This document shows, in pieces, positions 1 to 8,472 of a DNA stretch of 32,649 nucleotides. Within the stretch, counting starts at the first letter, position 1. Each line of letters opens with the position of its first letter. Position numbers and translations under genes: made by a program. The notes beneath the pieces are model-generated. The model worked only from the letters and a program-made list of their open reading frames with translations, was not told the origin of the DNA and ran no database searches. This DNA is from Candidatus Omnitrophica bacterium CG_4_8_14_3_um_filter_43_15. Lineage in GTDB: Bacteria > Omnitrophota > Gorgyraeia > Taenaricolales > Taenaricolaceae. The stretch lies in the NCBI GenBank assembly GCA_002783585.1, contig PFHB01000055.1, positions 784 to 33,432 of the forward strand, written 5' to 3'.

Positions 1-63
1 AAGTTAAGATGCATAATATTTTCCAGCTTTTTAAACAACGAAAAGATAATAGGAGATAATAAA

Positions 64-645
64 ATGCCTAAATGCAAAATAAAAGATTGCCAAAAATTTA
101 CAAGATATATAAACACGAAAAATACTTACTGTGATATGCATCTGGCGAGAATCGGGCGACATGGACACCCTAACTTAAAAAAAGATTCTCATGGCTTAGA
201 AAAACTACCCCATCATTTTGTTGATGATTTTATCCGTGAAAATTGCAAGAAATTAATTGACAAACAAATTGCAATACTGTTAAAAGAAAAAGGATTTAAG
301 GACGCTGCCCCGTGGACAATAAAATATCGCAGAAGAAAATTAGGAATCAAAAAATATTTATACGGTGAAATTAAAAAACACAAAGCCTGGGTTCGGACTC
401 AAGCAATAAAAAAATATGGAAGTAAGTGTGAGTTATGTGGATTTAAACTAGCAGTCGATACGCATCATATTTTATCAAAAAAAGAAGGCGGATTGCATGC
501 AATAGAAAATCTAATAGTACTATGTCCAAATTGCCATGCGCTTATAACAAGAGGACATCTCACCTTGACAAGCAGAAATGATATAGCTTCGCTTAAAAAC
601 AAACTAACAAAATTATTAAAGTCACGTCAACCATATTTCGGATAA
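64..645 (+). CDS. HNH endonuclease with N-terminal Cys/His cluster and central HTH-like segment
   Basis: A 193-residue protein whose C-terminal third is an HNH/McrA-type nuclease. CELC (C122, C125) and CPNCH (C154, C157, H158) supply the zinc knuckle, and HH at 134-135 with N149 supply the ββα-metal catalytic core. The N-terminus carries a second possible zinc site (C4, C9, C23, H26, followed by RxGRHGHP), a pattern seen in phage-type HNH proteins. Residues about 65-97 ([13 protein letters not shown] to RRRKLGI) resemble the helix-turn-helix of the RpoN DNA-binding box. An AGGAG lies 8 bases before the ATG. The gene is clearly richer in A+T than its neighbours, and its last 19 bases overlap the convergent end of secA, which suggests recent arrival. 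No methylase or phage gene accompanies it, so a restriction, homing or phage origin cannot be decided. Confidence 0.85.
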   Translation: MPKCKIKDCQKFTRYINTKNTYCDMHLARIGRHGHPNLKKDSHGLEKLPHHFVDDFIRENCKKLIDKQIAILLKEKGFKDAAPWTIKYRRRKLGIKKYLYGEIKKHKAWVRTQAIKKYGSKCELCGFKLAVDTHHILSKKEGGLHAIENLIVLCPNCHALITRGHLTLTSRNDIASLKNKLTKLLKSRQPYFG

Positions 646-3356
646 CAACACAATTTGTACTTCATGATTTTACCTGTTTTAGGATTTATTTTCCCGCATG
701 GACACGGATCATTTCTTCCGACTTTTGGAGTTTCACGCTTATATTGGGCAAGTTCTTCTGGAGGAACATCCTGACGAGATTCCGGCTGCTGTTGCCTTGT
801 AATCTTTAAAATATCTGCCGCCTCAGCATGTTCAAGTTTCTGCGGCACTGCGTTAAAAACGCTTTTTTGCGCTTCCGGCCGCACGGCCTGGACTCTAAAA
901 ACAAATTCGACAACCTCTTCTTTTATGCTGTCGGTCATCTGCACAAACATATCATAACCCTCGTGCTGATACTCGACAAGAGGGTCTTTCTGGCCGTATG
1001 CCCTGAGGCCTATGCCGTCGCGCAGGTTATCCATTGCGTATAAATGGTCCTTCCATCGGCTGTCTGTAACCTGCAGCATTACAAAACGTTCTATATGGCG
1101 CATATGCTCAGCGCCCAGCTGAGCCTCTTTCTCGTCGTAAGCGCGCATTATTTCGGCCAATAATTCATCGCGTATAATATCGCGCGCCTTTGCTTCGAAA
1201 AATGTTTTTTCAATCGTTATTGCGAATTTTCGCTGGGCCCATTTTGACAAACCGTCAAAATCCCATCCTTCTTCTGGCGAAGCATGTTCGTTCAAATAAA
1301 AATCAAGCCCGCTATTTAAAACCTCTTCGGTAATTTCTTTTATGTGCGACTTAAGCCACTCATCATCACCTTCTAAAACCTTTCTGCGCTCGGAATATAT
1401 CACCTCCCGCTGCTTGTTCATCACGTTATCATATTCCAGCAGATGTTTTCTTATGTCAAAGTTGTATGCCTCAACGCGTTTCTGCGCTGTTTCAATGGCC
1501 TTTGACACAAACGGATGCTGTATTTCCTGGCCTTCTTCCATGCCAAGTTTATCCATTATGCCGGCAATCCTGTCTGAGCCGAATATGCGCATCAAATCGT
1601 CCTGAAGCGAAATAAAAAATTTCGATGAACCGGGGTCTCCTTGCCTGCCTGAACGGCCGCGCAGCTGGTTATCTATCCTGCGCGACTCATGGCGCTCTGT
1701 GCCAAGAACATGTAAACCGCCTGCTTCAACAACCTTGCCGTGCTGTTCCTTAACGCGCTGCCTGATGCGTTCCAAATCCGCATCATATTCGGTTACCGGC
1801 ACATTTTTAGGATCGATATTGCGCTGGCGGTATAAATCCTTTAGTTCATATTCCGCGTTGCCGCCGAGGGTAATATCTGTTCCGCGGCCAGCCATGTTTG
1901 TGGCTATGGTAACGCCGGCGAAACGGCCTGCCTGCGCCACAATAACCGCTTCCATCTCATGGTATTTGGCGTTTAAAACATTGTGCGGCACATCTTTTGC
2001 TCTAAGCATCCTTGACAGGCGCTCTGATTTTTCTATTGAGATAGTGCCCACTAAAACCGGCCTGCCGTTTTTCTGCATCTGAATTATCTCGTTAACAACG
2101 GCATCAAATTTTTCCTTTTCTGTTTTATAAATAACATCCGCGAAATTCTGCCTTTTTAAAGGCCTGTTTGTCGGGATAACAACAACGTCAAGTTTGTAGA
2201 TATGGCTGAATTCCGGCGCCTCTGTGGCGGCTGTGCCTGTCATGCCTGAAAGTTTGCCGTACATCCTGAACAGGTTCTGAAAAGTAATCGTTGCAAGGGT
2301 CTGGTTCTCGCGCTCTATCTTGACATTTTCTTTTGCCTCTATCGCCTGATGAAGCCCGTCTGACCACCTTCTGCCAGGCATAAGCCGGCCTGTAAATTCA
2401 TCCACTATAACAACCTGGCCGTCTTTAATCATATAATCCACGTCGAGCTTGTAATGCTGATGGGCCCTTAACGCCTGATTTATATGGTGCACGTAATCAT
2501 TATGTATATCATCGTACAAATTTTCCACGCCAAGAAGTTTCTCGGCAGTTTTTACGCCCTCTTCCGTAAGGTATGAGGTTTTTGTTTTTTCTTCATTCTG
2601 AAAATCCGAGCCCTCTTTAAATTTCGGTATCAAGCGGTCTATCTTATAATAAAGTTCTGTTGATTCTTCAGCAGGGCCTGAGATAATTAAAGGCGTACGC
2701 GCCTCGTCTATTAATATAGAGTCAACCTCGTCAACTATCGCGTAATGAAGCCTGCGCTGCACCATATCCTGTTTTGACACAACCATATTATCGCGCAAAT
2801 AATCAAAACCAAATTCGTTATTTGTGCCGTATGTGATGTCACAATTATAAGCATTTCTTCTGGTCTCAGGATCCAGATCATGTTGGATAACGCCTACTGA
2901 CAAGCCCAGAAAATTATATATAGGCCCCATCCATTCGCTGTCTCTTTTGGCAAGATAATCATTTACAGTAATAATATGGACACCTTCTCCTGTAAGCGCG
3001 TTAAGATAAGCCGCGAGCGTTGCTACAAGCGTTTTACCCTCACCTGTTGCCATCTCGGCAATCTTACCGCTGTGTAAAATAACCCCGCCTATAAGCTGCG
3101 CGTCAAAATGCCGCATATTCACTGCGCGCTTTGCTGTCTCCCGCACAATGGCAAATGCCTCAGGCAAAATATCATCCAATAATTGCCCTTGCTTTAAGCG
3201 CTGCCTGAACTCATCTGTCTTGGCGCGTAATTTATTATCTGAAAGCGCTTTTATATCCGGTTCAAACGCGTTTATCTTCTCAACTAAAGGCTGTATCTTT
3301 TTTAACGCGCGCTGGTTCTGCGTGCCTATAACTTTATTGATTACAAATTTTATCAT
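627..3356 (-). CDS. secA: Preprotein translocase ATPase SecA
   Basis: SecA is the cytoplasmic motor that drives unfolded preproteins through SecYEG. The 909-residue length is normal for the family. Visible motifs are Walker A (MATGEGKT, 102-109), the DEAD-type Walker B with following segment ([16 protein letters not shown], 209-224), the helicase-type [13 protein letters not shown] segment and [10 protein letters not shown] near the middle, and a C-terminal zinc tail. The tail is unusual: C885 and C887 are followed by the CC pair at 903-904. This leaves 15 residues between the halves instead of the usual 8, the extra stretch being roughly INPKTGKIM. The gene starts 4 bases after the prfB stop, with AGG a few bases before its ATG, so the two are probably cotranscribed. 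Its 3' end overlaps the HNH gene by 19 bases. Confidence 0.99.
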   Translation of the reverse strand: MIKFVINKVIGTQNQRALKKIQPLVEKINAFEPDIKALSDNKLRAKTDEFRQRLKQGQLLDDILPEAFAIVRETAKRAVNMRHFDAQLIGGVILHSGKIAEMATGEGKTLVATLAAYLNALTGEGVHIITVNDYLAKRDSEWMGPIYNFLGLSVGVIQHDLDPETRRNAYNCDITYGTNNEFGFDYLRDNMVVSKQDMVQRRLHYAIVDEVDSILIDEARTPLIISGPAEESTELYYKIDRLIPKFKEGSDFQNEEKTKTSYLTEEGVKTAEKLLGVENLYDDIHNDYVHHINQALRAHQHYKLDVDYMIKDGQVVIVDEFTGRLMPGRRWSDGLHQAIEAKENVKIERENQTLATITFQNLFRMYGKLSGMTGTAATEAPEFSHIYKLDVVVIPTNRPLKRQNFADVIYKTEKEKFDAVVNEIIQMQKNGRPVLVGTISIEKSERLSRMLRAKDVPHNVLNAKYHEMEAVIVAQAGRFAGVTIATNMAGRGTDITLGGNAEYELKDLYRQRNIDPKNVPVTEYDADLERIRQRVKEQHGKVVEAGGLHVLGTERHESRRIDNQLRGRSGRQGDPGSSKFFISLQDDLMRIFGSDRIAGIMDKLGMEEGQEIQHPFVSKAIETAQKRVEAYNFDIRKHLLEYDNVMNKQREVIYSERRKVLEGDDEWLKSHIKEITEEVLNSGLDFYLNEHASPEEGWDFDGLSKWAQRKFAITIEKTFFEAKARDIIRDELLAEIMRAYDEKEAQLGAEHMRHIERFVMLQVTDSRWKDHLYAMDNLRDGIGLRAYGQKDPLVEYQHEGYDMFVQMTDSIKEEVVEFVFRVQAVRPEAQKSVFNAVPQKLEHAEAADILKITRQQQPESRQDVPPEELAQYKRETPKVGRNDPCPCGKINPKTGKIMKYKLCCYPKYG

Positions 3357-3360
3357 TTTT

Positions 3361-4459
3361 TTACCTGCCTATATTCCATTTAAGCCACGCCTGTATAAGC
3401 GCGTCTAATTCCCCGTCCATAACCGCCTGGACATTTGATGTCTCAAATCCTGTGCGGTGGTCCTTAACCATCGAATAAGGATGTAAAACGTACGAACGTA
3501 TCTGGCTTCCCCATGCGATATCGCTTTTGGCGCTGTAGGCGGCTTTTACCTGAGCTCTTTGTTTGTCTCTCTCGGCCTGATGCAGCCTGGCATACAAAAC
3601 CTTCATTGCCGTTGCCTTATTTTTAAGCTGGGAACGTTCGTTCTGGCACTGCACAACCAGGCCCGTCGGTATATGAGTCACGCGCACAGCCGAGTCAGTG
3701 GTATTTACGCCCTGTCCGCCGTGGCCGCCTGCGCGGAATACATCAATACGCAAATCTTTTTCCTGCACATCTATCTTTATATCGTCCGCGACCTCCGCGA
3801 CAACATCAACAGAAGCAAAAGACGTATGCCTTCGCTTGTTGGAATCAAAGGGTGAAATCCTTACCAGCCGGTGCACGCCTTCTTCGGCCTTAAGATACCC
3901 GTAGGCATATTCTCCGTCTATCATAAGCGTTATATTTTTAACGCCTGCCTGCTCGCCTGCCAGAAAATCAACGGTTTTTACCTTATAACCCTTGCGCTCT
4001 GACCAGCGCGTATACATCCTTAAAAGCATGCTTGCCCAGTCGCAGCTTTCAGTGCCGCCCGCGCCGGCGTTTATGCTTAATATAACGCCGGAACGGTCAT
4101 CCGGGTCACTAAGCATTTGGTTAAACTCCATCTGGGCCAGCTGTTTTTCAAAAGACGCCAAGTCGCGCTCTATCTGCGAAATAGAATGCTCATCATTTGG
4201 CTCGACAATAACAACCAGTTCATCCAAATCATTCAGGATTTCGTTTTGGGTTCTATAGAGCTGGGTGGTTGATTTGAGAAACTTTAATTCCTGTATGATT
4301 TTATTCGCGGATACCTGATCGCGCCAGAAATCAGGCGCTGACATCAATACTTCTAACTCTTTTATCCTTGTTTCTTTTTTATCAGCGTCAAAGATGCCTC
4401 CCCAGCTCATCCAGGCGCTGCCTCAAGGCCTCTAGCTGTGACTTTATTTTATCTAGCAT
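3361..4459 (-). CDS. prfB: Peptide chain release factor 2, programmed +1 frameshift
   Basis: RF2 terminates translation at UGA and UAA. The gene is read in two frames. A 23-codon first part starts at the ATG at 4459 and ends in CTT TGA C, the TGA being 4390-4388. A GGGGAGG Shine-Dalgarno-like stretch sits three bases before CTT, as in the classical prfB autoregulatory site. Slipping +1 continues as GAC GCT GAT, giving a 365-residue protein, the same length as E. coli RF2. The SPF recognition tripeptide is at about 202-204 and the catalytic GGQ at about 247-249 of the fused protein. An in-frame ATG at 4410 inside the slip region is not needed and would omit the first helix. The CDS sits between a mutase gene, from which it is separated by a large inverted repeat, and secA. 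Confidence 0.97.
4388..4402 (-). promoter_or_regulatory. RF2 programmed frameshift signal
   Basis: On the minus strand the sequence reads GGG AGG CAT CTT TGA C. It combines an internal Shine-Dalgarno-like purine run, the slippery CTT and the in-frame UGA stop with a following C, the standard arrangement by which low RF2 activity promotes +1 slippage. Confidence 0.95.
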
Positions 4460-4469
4460 TGTTTTTGCA

Positions 4470-4564
4470 GGTTACGAATGTTACGAAGGGTACCTGAGGT
4501 TACGGAGGTTACATTTAAAAAGTAACCTTCGTAACTTTATGTAACATTCGTAACCTTCGTAACC
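4470..4564. repeat. Large dyad built of 9-bp GTTACGAAx repeats
   Basis: Two arms of 43 bases (4470-4512 and 4522-4564) are imperfect inverted repeats around ATTTAAAAA. Each arm is a run of near-9-bp units such as TTACGAAGG and TTACGAATG. The left part is intergenic. The right part encodes the last residues of the upstream mutase (VTKVTNVT). A related run lies at 17535-17563. The dyad could fold in the mutase-prfB transcript and might attenuate transcription, but no U-run follows it. Confidence 0.85.
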
Positions 4565-5931
4565 TCTCCTTTAATTCGCCCAATATATTCTAACGCCTGT
4601 TCTTTAGTGAGCGCTTCTGCCATAATCCTGATTACAGGCTCTGTATTTGAACCGCGTATATGCGCCCAGCCATCAGGCCATTCTATTTTAACTCCGTCGG
4701 TTGTATTTATTTTATCATTGCTGAAGGCCTTTTTTACGTCTTCAAGAACCGGATTTATTTTATCCTGCGGGCAGTCAATCTTTGTCTTTTCAATATAATA
4801 CTGTTTTGTAGAGCCTACTAAATCCGAGACTTTCTTTTTGCTGCGCGCCATATATTCCAACAGAAGCGCCATGCCTATAAAACTGTCCCTGCCGAAATTT
4901 ATAGCCGGATATATCACACCGCCATTGCCCTCGCCGCCTATCACAGCGCCAACCTCGCGCATCTTGTCCACCACATTTGTCTCGCCAACCGCCGAGCGGA
5001 AAAGCTGAGCGCCAAATTCGCTACAGATATCATCAATCATGCGCGATGTGGAAAGATTCACCACCACCTTAAATTTTTCGCTTTTCGCTTTTAGCTTTTC
5101 GCTTTTAGATAACACATGCTTCACCGCCAATGCAAGCGTATTCTCCTCGCCTATGGCAATGCCTTTTTCAGAAACAACCGCAAGCCGGTCCGCGTCAGGG
5201 TCCTGCGCAAAACCAATATCCGCTTTTGACTCTCTGACAAAAACGCAAAGCTGTTCTAAGTTTTTGGGTGTTGGTTCCGGGTTGTGGGCAAATTTTCCGT
5301 CGGGTGATGTATTTATAGCTGCTATTTCGCATCCGAGTTTTTCAAGAAGATACGGCGTAGTTACTGCGCCTGTGCCGTTACAATAATCAAGTACTACCTT
5401 AAACCTTGCGTTTTTTATTGCCTGGACATCCACTGCCTTTAAAATCGCGTCCAGATACGCCTTTGATGCGTCTTTTTTCTCTGTAACGCCGCCTTTTTTG
5501 CCGGAGAGTTTAAACTTTTTATTATTATAGATATCCAACAGACAGAAAACTTCTTCTTTTGTCAGAAATGTGCCGTCAGGCCTGACGAATTTAAGGCCGT
5601 TCCACTGCTCGGGGTTATGGCTCGCTGTAATAATTATTGCGCCTGCGGACTTTAAATGTTTTGTTAAAAATAAAACCGTTGGCGTGGGCGCAAAACCAAC
5701 ATCAATAACACTATGGCCTGTTGCCAAAAGGCCATCTATAACAATACCGCGCACAAATTTCCCGCTTGTGCGCGTATCGCGGCCTATAAGTATGGGGCCA
5801 GGTTCTAAACCTGGCCCCATAGATGCGGACACAAAAGTACCGTATGCCTTTGCAAAATTACTGATAACCTCTTCGGTCAGGGAATCATTTATAATCCCCC
5901 TGACACCTGATACGCCTATCTTTAACGACAT
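4537..5931 (-). CDS. Alpha-D-phosphohexomutase (phosphoglucosamine/phosphomannomutase family)
   Basis: The enzyme moves phosphate between C1 and C6 of a hexose phosphate through a phosphoserine. Visible motifs are TASHNP (102-107, active Ser104), the metal loop DPDADR (244-249), the sugar loop GEGNGG (333-338) and the phosphate-binding RGSNTEPVIRIM near the C-terminus. At 464 residues it has family length. It starts 3 bases after the GH94 phosphorylase stop, so it probably converts the released hexosamine-1-phosphate to the 6-phosphate for NagA, although a role in cell-wall GlmM chemistry is equally compatible with the motifs. Three repeat-derived segments interrupt it: a palindrome encoding MGPGLEPGPI at 38-47, a heptamer run encoding KSEKLKAKSEKFK at 276-288, and the VTKVTNVT tail. 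The substrate is inferred from neighbours only. Confidence 0.9.
   Translation of the reverse strand: MSLKIGVSGVRGIINDSLTEEVISNFAKAYGTFVSASMGPGLEPGPILIGRDTRTSGKFVRGIVIDGLLATGHSVIDVGFAPTPTVLFLTKHLKSAGAIIITASHNPEQWNGLKFVRPDGTFLTKEEVFCLLDIYNNKKFKLSGKKGGVTEKKDASKAYLDAILKAVDVQAIKNARFKVVLDYCNGTGAVTTPYLLEKLGCEIAAINTSPDGKFAHNPEPTPKNLEQLCVFVRESKADIGFAQDPDADRLAVVSEKGIAIGEENTLALAVKHVLSKSEKLKAKSEKFKVVVNLSTSRMIDDICSEFGAQLFRSAVGETNVVDKMREVGAVIGGEGNGGVIYPAINFGRDSFIGMALLLEYMARSKKKVSDLVGSTKQYYIEKTKIDCPQDKINPVLEDVKKAFSNDKINTTDGVKIEWPDGWAHIRGSNTEPVIRIMAEALTKEQALEYIGRIKGEVTKVTNVT
5075..5108. repeat. Tandem 7-bp repeat (TTTTCGC) inside the mutase gene
   Basis: Five consecutive units alternate TTTTCGC and TTTTAGC with period 7. 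Read on the minus strand they encode KSEKLKAKSEKFK, a low-complexity basic loop with no counterpart in ordinary phosphohexomutases. It sits before the strand VVVNLSTS. Confidence 0.85.
5791..5821. repeat. Perfect palindrome inserted in frame in the mutase gene
   Basis: Fourteen-base arms beginning TATGGGGCCAGGTT flank a CTA loop. A 29-base core is identical to the intergenic palindrome at 22566-22594. On the coding strand it supplies ten codons (MGPGLEPGPI) just before the conserved strand LIGRDTR, which points to an in-frame insertion. Confidence 0.9.
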
Positions 5932-5934
5932 GGC

Positions 5935-8313
5935 CTATGCCTTTCGGGTAGACCCCATGACGACTTCAACTTTATGCGTTTTGCCGTCTGCATGCGGAGT
6001 TATCAAATTTGTTTTCATCTGTTTGCCGTCAAGAGTAATCTGCTCTATGCCTGATTCAACTCCGTTGGGATTTTTTATGGTTATCTCATATACCGCGTCC
6101 CTGTAAGGCCGGCGGATAAAACATTCTTTCCATTCTTTCGGCAGGCACGGATCTATCAATAAACCCTTAAGCTCCCTGCGCGCGCCGAGTATCCATTCTG
6201 TTGCGGCTGTAAACATCCATGGCGCGGTACCCGTATTCCACGTAAACGCGCCTTCGCCAAAACGGTATTTTGAACCCGGGCCTATAACATACTCTGACCA
6301 GACATACGGCTCTACTTTATACCTGTCATGGTCCTCCTTTGCCTTGCTCATAGGCATGAGTTTCTTAAATGTATCATAAGCCTGTTTGCCTCTTTTTATC
6401 GTACAATCTGCCACTATCTTGAAAGCGCAGGCGTGTGAAAATACTGCCGCATTTTCCTTTGTGCCTTCGGCAAAAGCCGTAACACGGCCTATGCCGGGAT
6501 TATACGCTGTATAACTGGGCAGAAACAGCGCAGGGCCGTATTCTGTATCAAGATAATTATCTATCTTATCAAGTATCTTCGGCAGCCGCTCCTTTGTGGC
6601 AATACCACTAAGGATAGCCCACGTCTGGCTGTTTAAAGGGACTTTGCCTTCCTCGTTTGCGTTTGAACCGATCTTTCTTCCCTCGTCGTTAAACGCCGCC
6701 AAGTACCAACTACCATCCCAGCCGATTTTATTTACAATCTCATAGAGTTCGTCATAAATCTTTTTCATCTCCCCTGAAACCTTTTTATCGCCTATAAAAT
6801 CCGCGAGCTCCATTATCTGGCTTGCCGCGCGGCAAAGCGCCATGCCAAGCCATACGCTTTCGCCCTTGCCTTTACTGCCAACCGCGTCATACGCGTCATT
6901 CCAGTCAGCATGGCCTATTAAAGGAAGCCCGTGCTGGCCGCGCTGTGAATAGATATAACGAACCGCTCTGAGTATATGTTCGTATACAGTCGCCTTGCCT
7001 CCGTCATGAAACTCTATCTCTTTCTGGAGAAATTTAACGTCTCCTGTTTCTTTCACGTAAGAAAGCACTGTATATGGCACCCATACCGCAACGTCCGCTT
7101 TTTTTACAACGCCTGCCTGGCCCTGATTTTCCCATGTGCCCTCGATATCGGAAAACCCTGACACAGCGTGGCCTGAATTATACTGGTAGTACAATATCTT
7201 CTCCAGTTTTTTACGCGCGAGATCCATATCCACTGACAAAAGGCCTTCTGCGTCCTGGGCAGTATCTCTAAAACCAAGCCCTCCCTCAACGCCGTGATAA
7301 TGGGAGGTGCCGCGCCAGTGCGTAATGGCGAAAAGCTGGTATTTACCCCAAATATTTACCATTGTATTAAAATCCTCGTCCGGGGTTTTGACATAAATCC
7401 TATCTATTTGCTTTTGCCAATACTCCTTTATTGCCTGAAGCTCTTTCTGCGCTGTTTTTACATTGTTGTATTTTTCAATAAGCGAGCGTATATCCTTTCT
7501 TTCTTCGGTGCAACCCAAAACAACGACAAATTCATCCTTTGCCCCGGGCGCAAGCGAAAGATCTACCTGAAAAACACCCACCATATCCTCGCCGCGGCAC
7601 GATGTATTTTTGCAGCCGCCGTTATTAAGCGCATCGGGGTTATCCACATCATTATACCTGCCTATAAAAACCTCTTTACGGCAGTCATAGGCTTTTGTCT
7701 TGGCGCTTGTGGCAAAAAAACCAAACCCGTATTTTATATTCTCCTTAAAAGAATGCTTAAACGCGACTATGGTGTTAAGCTTTTTGTCTAAGTCTGCTTC
7801 ATTATATAAACAAAGTATGTTCCTATAGTGCATCTCAAGGGCCACGTCTCCGCAGATAAACTCAACAAACGGAAACAGGCTTATATCTTTTTGGGCTTTG
7901 GATGTGTTCTCAACCTTTACATGCCATATTTCAACAGGGTCCTTCTCTGTCACAAAATAAGTAATCTCTGATTTTATGCCGTTATGCTCGGAGGATATAA
8001 CGCTGTAACCTATGCCGTGGCGACACTCCCACTTATCAAGTTTTTTTCTTACAGGCTGCCAATTCAGCGACCACAACTGGTTGGTCAAACGATCCTTGGC
8101 ATAAATATAACGGCCGGGCCGGTCTGTGCTTAAATGGTCATAACGCAAAAGCCTATGATATTTAGGATCCTTTAAATAGCTGTACCCGCCGCCTGTATGC
8201 GAAACTAAACTATGATAAACGCCGTTAAAAAGATAATTAAACCAGGGCCTTGGTGTATCGGGATTTGTTATTATGTATTCTTTTTTATCGTCTGAAAAAT
8301 GCCCATATTGCAT
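5935..8313 (-). CDS. GH94 disaccharide phosphorylase, probably chitobiose/cellobiose type
   Basis: GH94 enzymes cleave a beta-linked disaccharide with inorganic phosphate, giving a sugar-1-phosphate and a free sugar, in the cytoplasm. The 792-residue protein opens with the family hallmark MQYGHF, EYIIT, PRPWFNYL and GGGYSY. It has GLGFRDTAQD (345-354), the catalytic Asp region GHADWND (467-473), a KENAAVFSH phosphate-site segment and TWNTGTAPWM near the C-terminus. There is no signal peptide. GGAGG lies about 9 bases before the ATG. It is followed within 3 bases by the mutase and shares the strand and neighbourhood with nagA and sugar permeases, so an N-acetylglucosamine disaccharide is the likeliest substrate. 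The acceptor-side segment HWRGTSHYHGVEGG differs from the chitobiose and cellobiose enzymes I can recall, so specificity remains open. Confidence 0.9.
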   Translation of the reverse strand: MQYGHFSDDKKEYIITNPDTPRPWFNYLFNGVYHSLVSHTGGGYSYLKDPKYHRLLRYDHLSTDRPGRYIYAKDRLTNQLWSLNWQPVRKKLDKWECRHGIGYSVISSEHNGIKSEITYFVTEKDPVEIWHVKVENTSKAQKDISLFPFVEFICGDVALEMHYRNILCLYNEADLDKKLNTIVAFKHSFKENIKYGFGFFATSAKTKAYDCRKEVFIGRYNDVDNPDALNNGGCKNTSCRGEDMVGVFQVDLSLAPGAKDEFVVVLGCTEERKDIRSLIEKYNNVKTAQKELQAIKEYWQKQIDRIYVKTPDEDFNTMVNIWGKYQLFAITHWRGTSHYHGVEGGLGFRDTAQDAEGLLSVDMDLARKKLEKILYYQYNSGHAVSGFSDIEGTWENQGQAGVVKKADVAVWVPYTVLSYVKETGDVKFLQKEIEFHDGGKATVYEHILRAVRYIYSQRGQHGLPLIGHADWNDAYDAVGSKGKGESVWLGMALCRAASQIMELADFIGDKKVSGEMKKIYDELYEIVNKIGWDGSWYLAAFNDEGRKIGSNANEEGKVPLNSQTWAILSGIATKERLPKILDKIDNYLDTEYGPALFLPSYTAYNPGIGRVTAFAEGTKENAAVFSHACAFKIVADCTIKRGKQAYDTFKKLMPMSKAKEDHDRYKVEPYVWSEYVIGPGSKYRFGEGAFTWNTGTAPWMFTAATEWILGARRELKGLLIDPCLPKEWKECFIRRPYRDAVYEITIKNPNGVESGIEQITLDGKQMKTNLITPHADGKTHKVEVVMGSTRKA

Positions 8314-8362
8314 GCGAAAAATCCTCCAAATTTTACAGTTGAATATTTCTGGTTTAAAATTT

Positions 8363-8401
8363 GTCCCGAGCCACCAGCTATCACGTTTAGTGGCGAGGGA
8401 C
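8363..8401. repeat. Hairpin in the leader of the GH94 gene
   Basis: Two GTCCC-type blocks and two GCCAC-type blocks pair as inverted repeats with a GA/GA internal mismatch (GTCCCGAGCCAC against GTGGCGAGGGAC). It lies about 50 bases before the GH94 start. It may be a dispersed repeat or an RNA structure in the leader. No known riboswitch class is recognised. Confidence 0.7.
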
Positions 8402-8421
8402 TAACGGCTGTATCATAAAAA

Positions 8422-8460
8422 CGTCATTGCTGAGTTTAAGATATTAACCAAGCAATGACG
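8422..8460 (-). terminator. Putative terminator after the ROK regulator
   Basis: Ten-base perfect arms (CGTCATTGCT and AGCAATGACG) enclose a 19-base loop. On the minus strand the stem is followed by TTTTTATG. It lies 12 bases beyond the ROK stop codon, so it may limit read-through into the GH94 gene. The GTCATTGC arm also resembles a dispersed repeat found at 27246-27342. Confidence 0.65.
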
Positions 8461-8472
8461 AAAAAACTCGGA

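Noticed and set aside
4388-4410. prfB as a normal gene starting at the internal ATG (4410), or as a broken gene
   Set aside because: The upstream frame encodes the expected first helix and ends in the exact CTT TGA C frameshift context, giving the family length of 365 residues.
4470-4564. CRISPR array made of GTTACGAA repeats
   Set aside because: Units are only about 9 bases, contiguous and inverted across the centre. There are no spacers and no cas genes nearby.
5570-6106. Open frames antisense to the GH94 and mutase genes (also 7294-7791)
   Set aside because: They lie opposite strongly conserved enzymes, have no ribosome-binding sites, and resemble no protein family.
8314-8472. Riboswitch upstream of the GH94 gene
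   Set aside because: Only two simple hairpins are visible, both with repeat-like features; no conserved riboswitch core is recognised.
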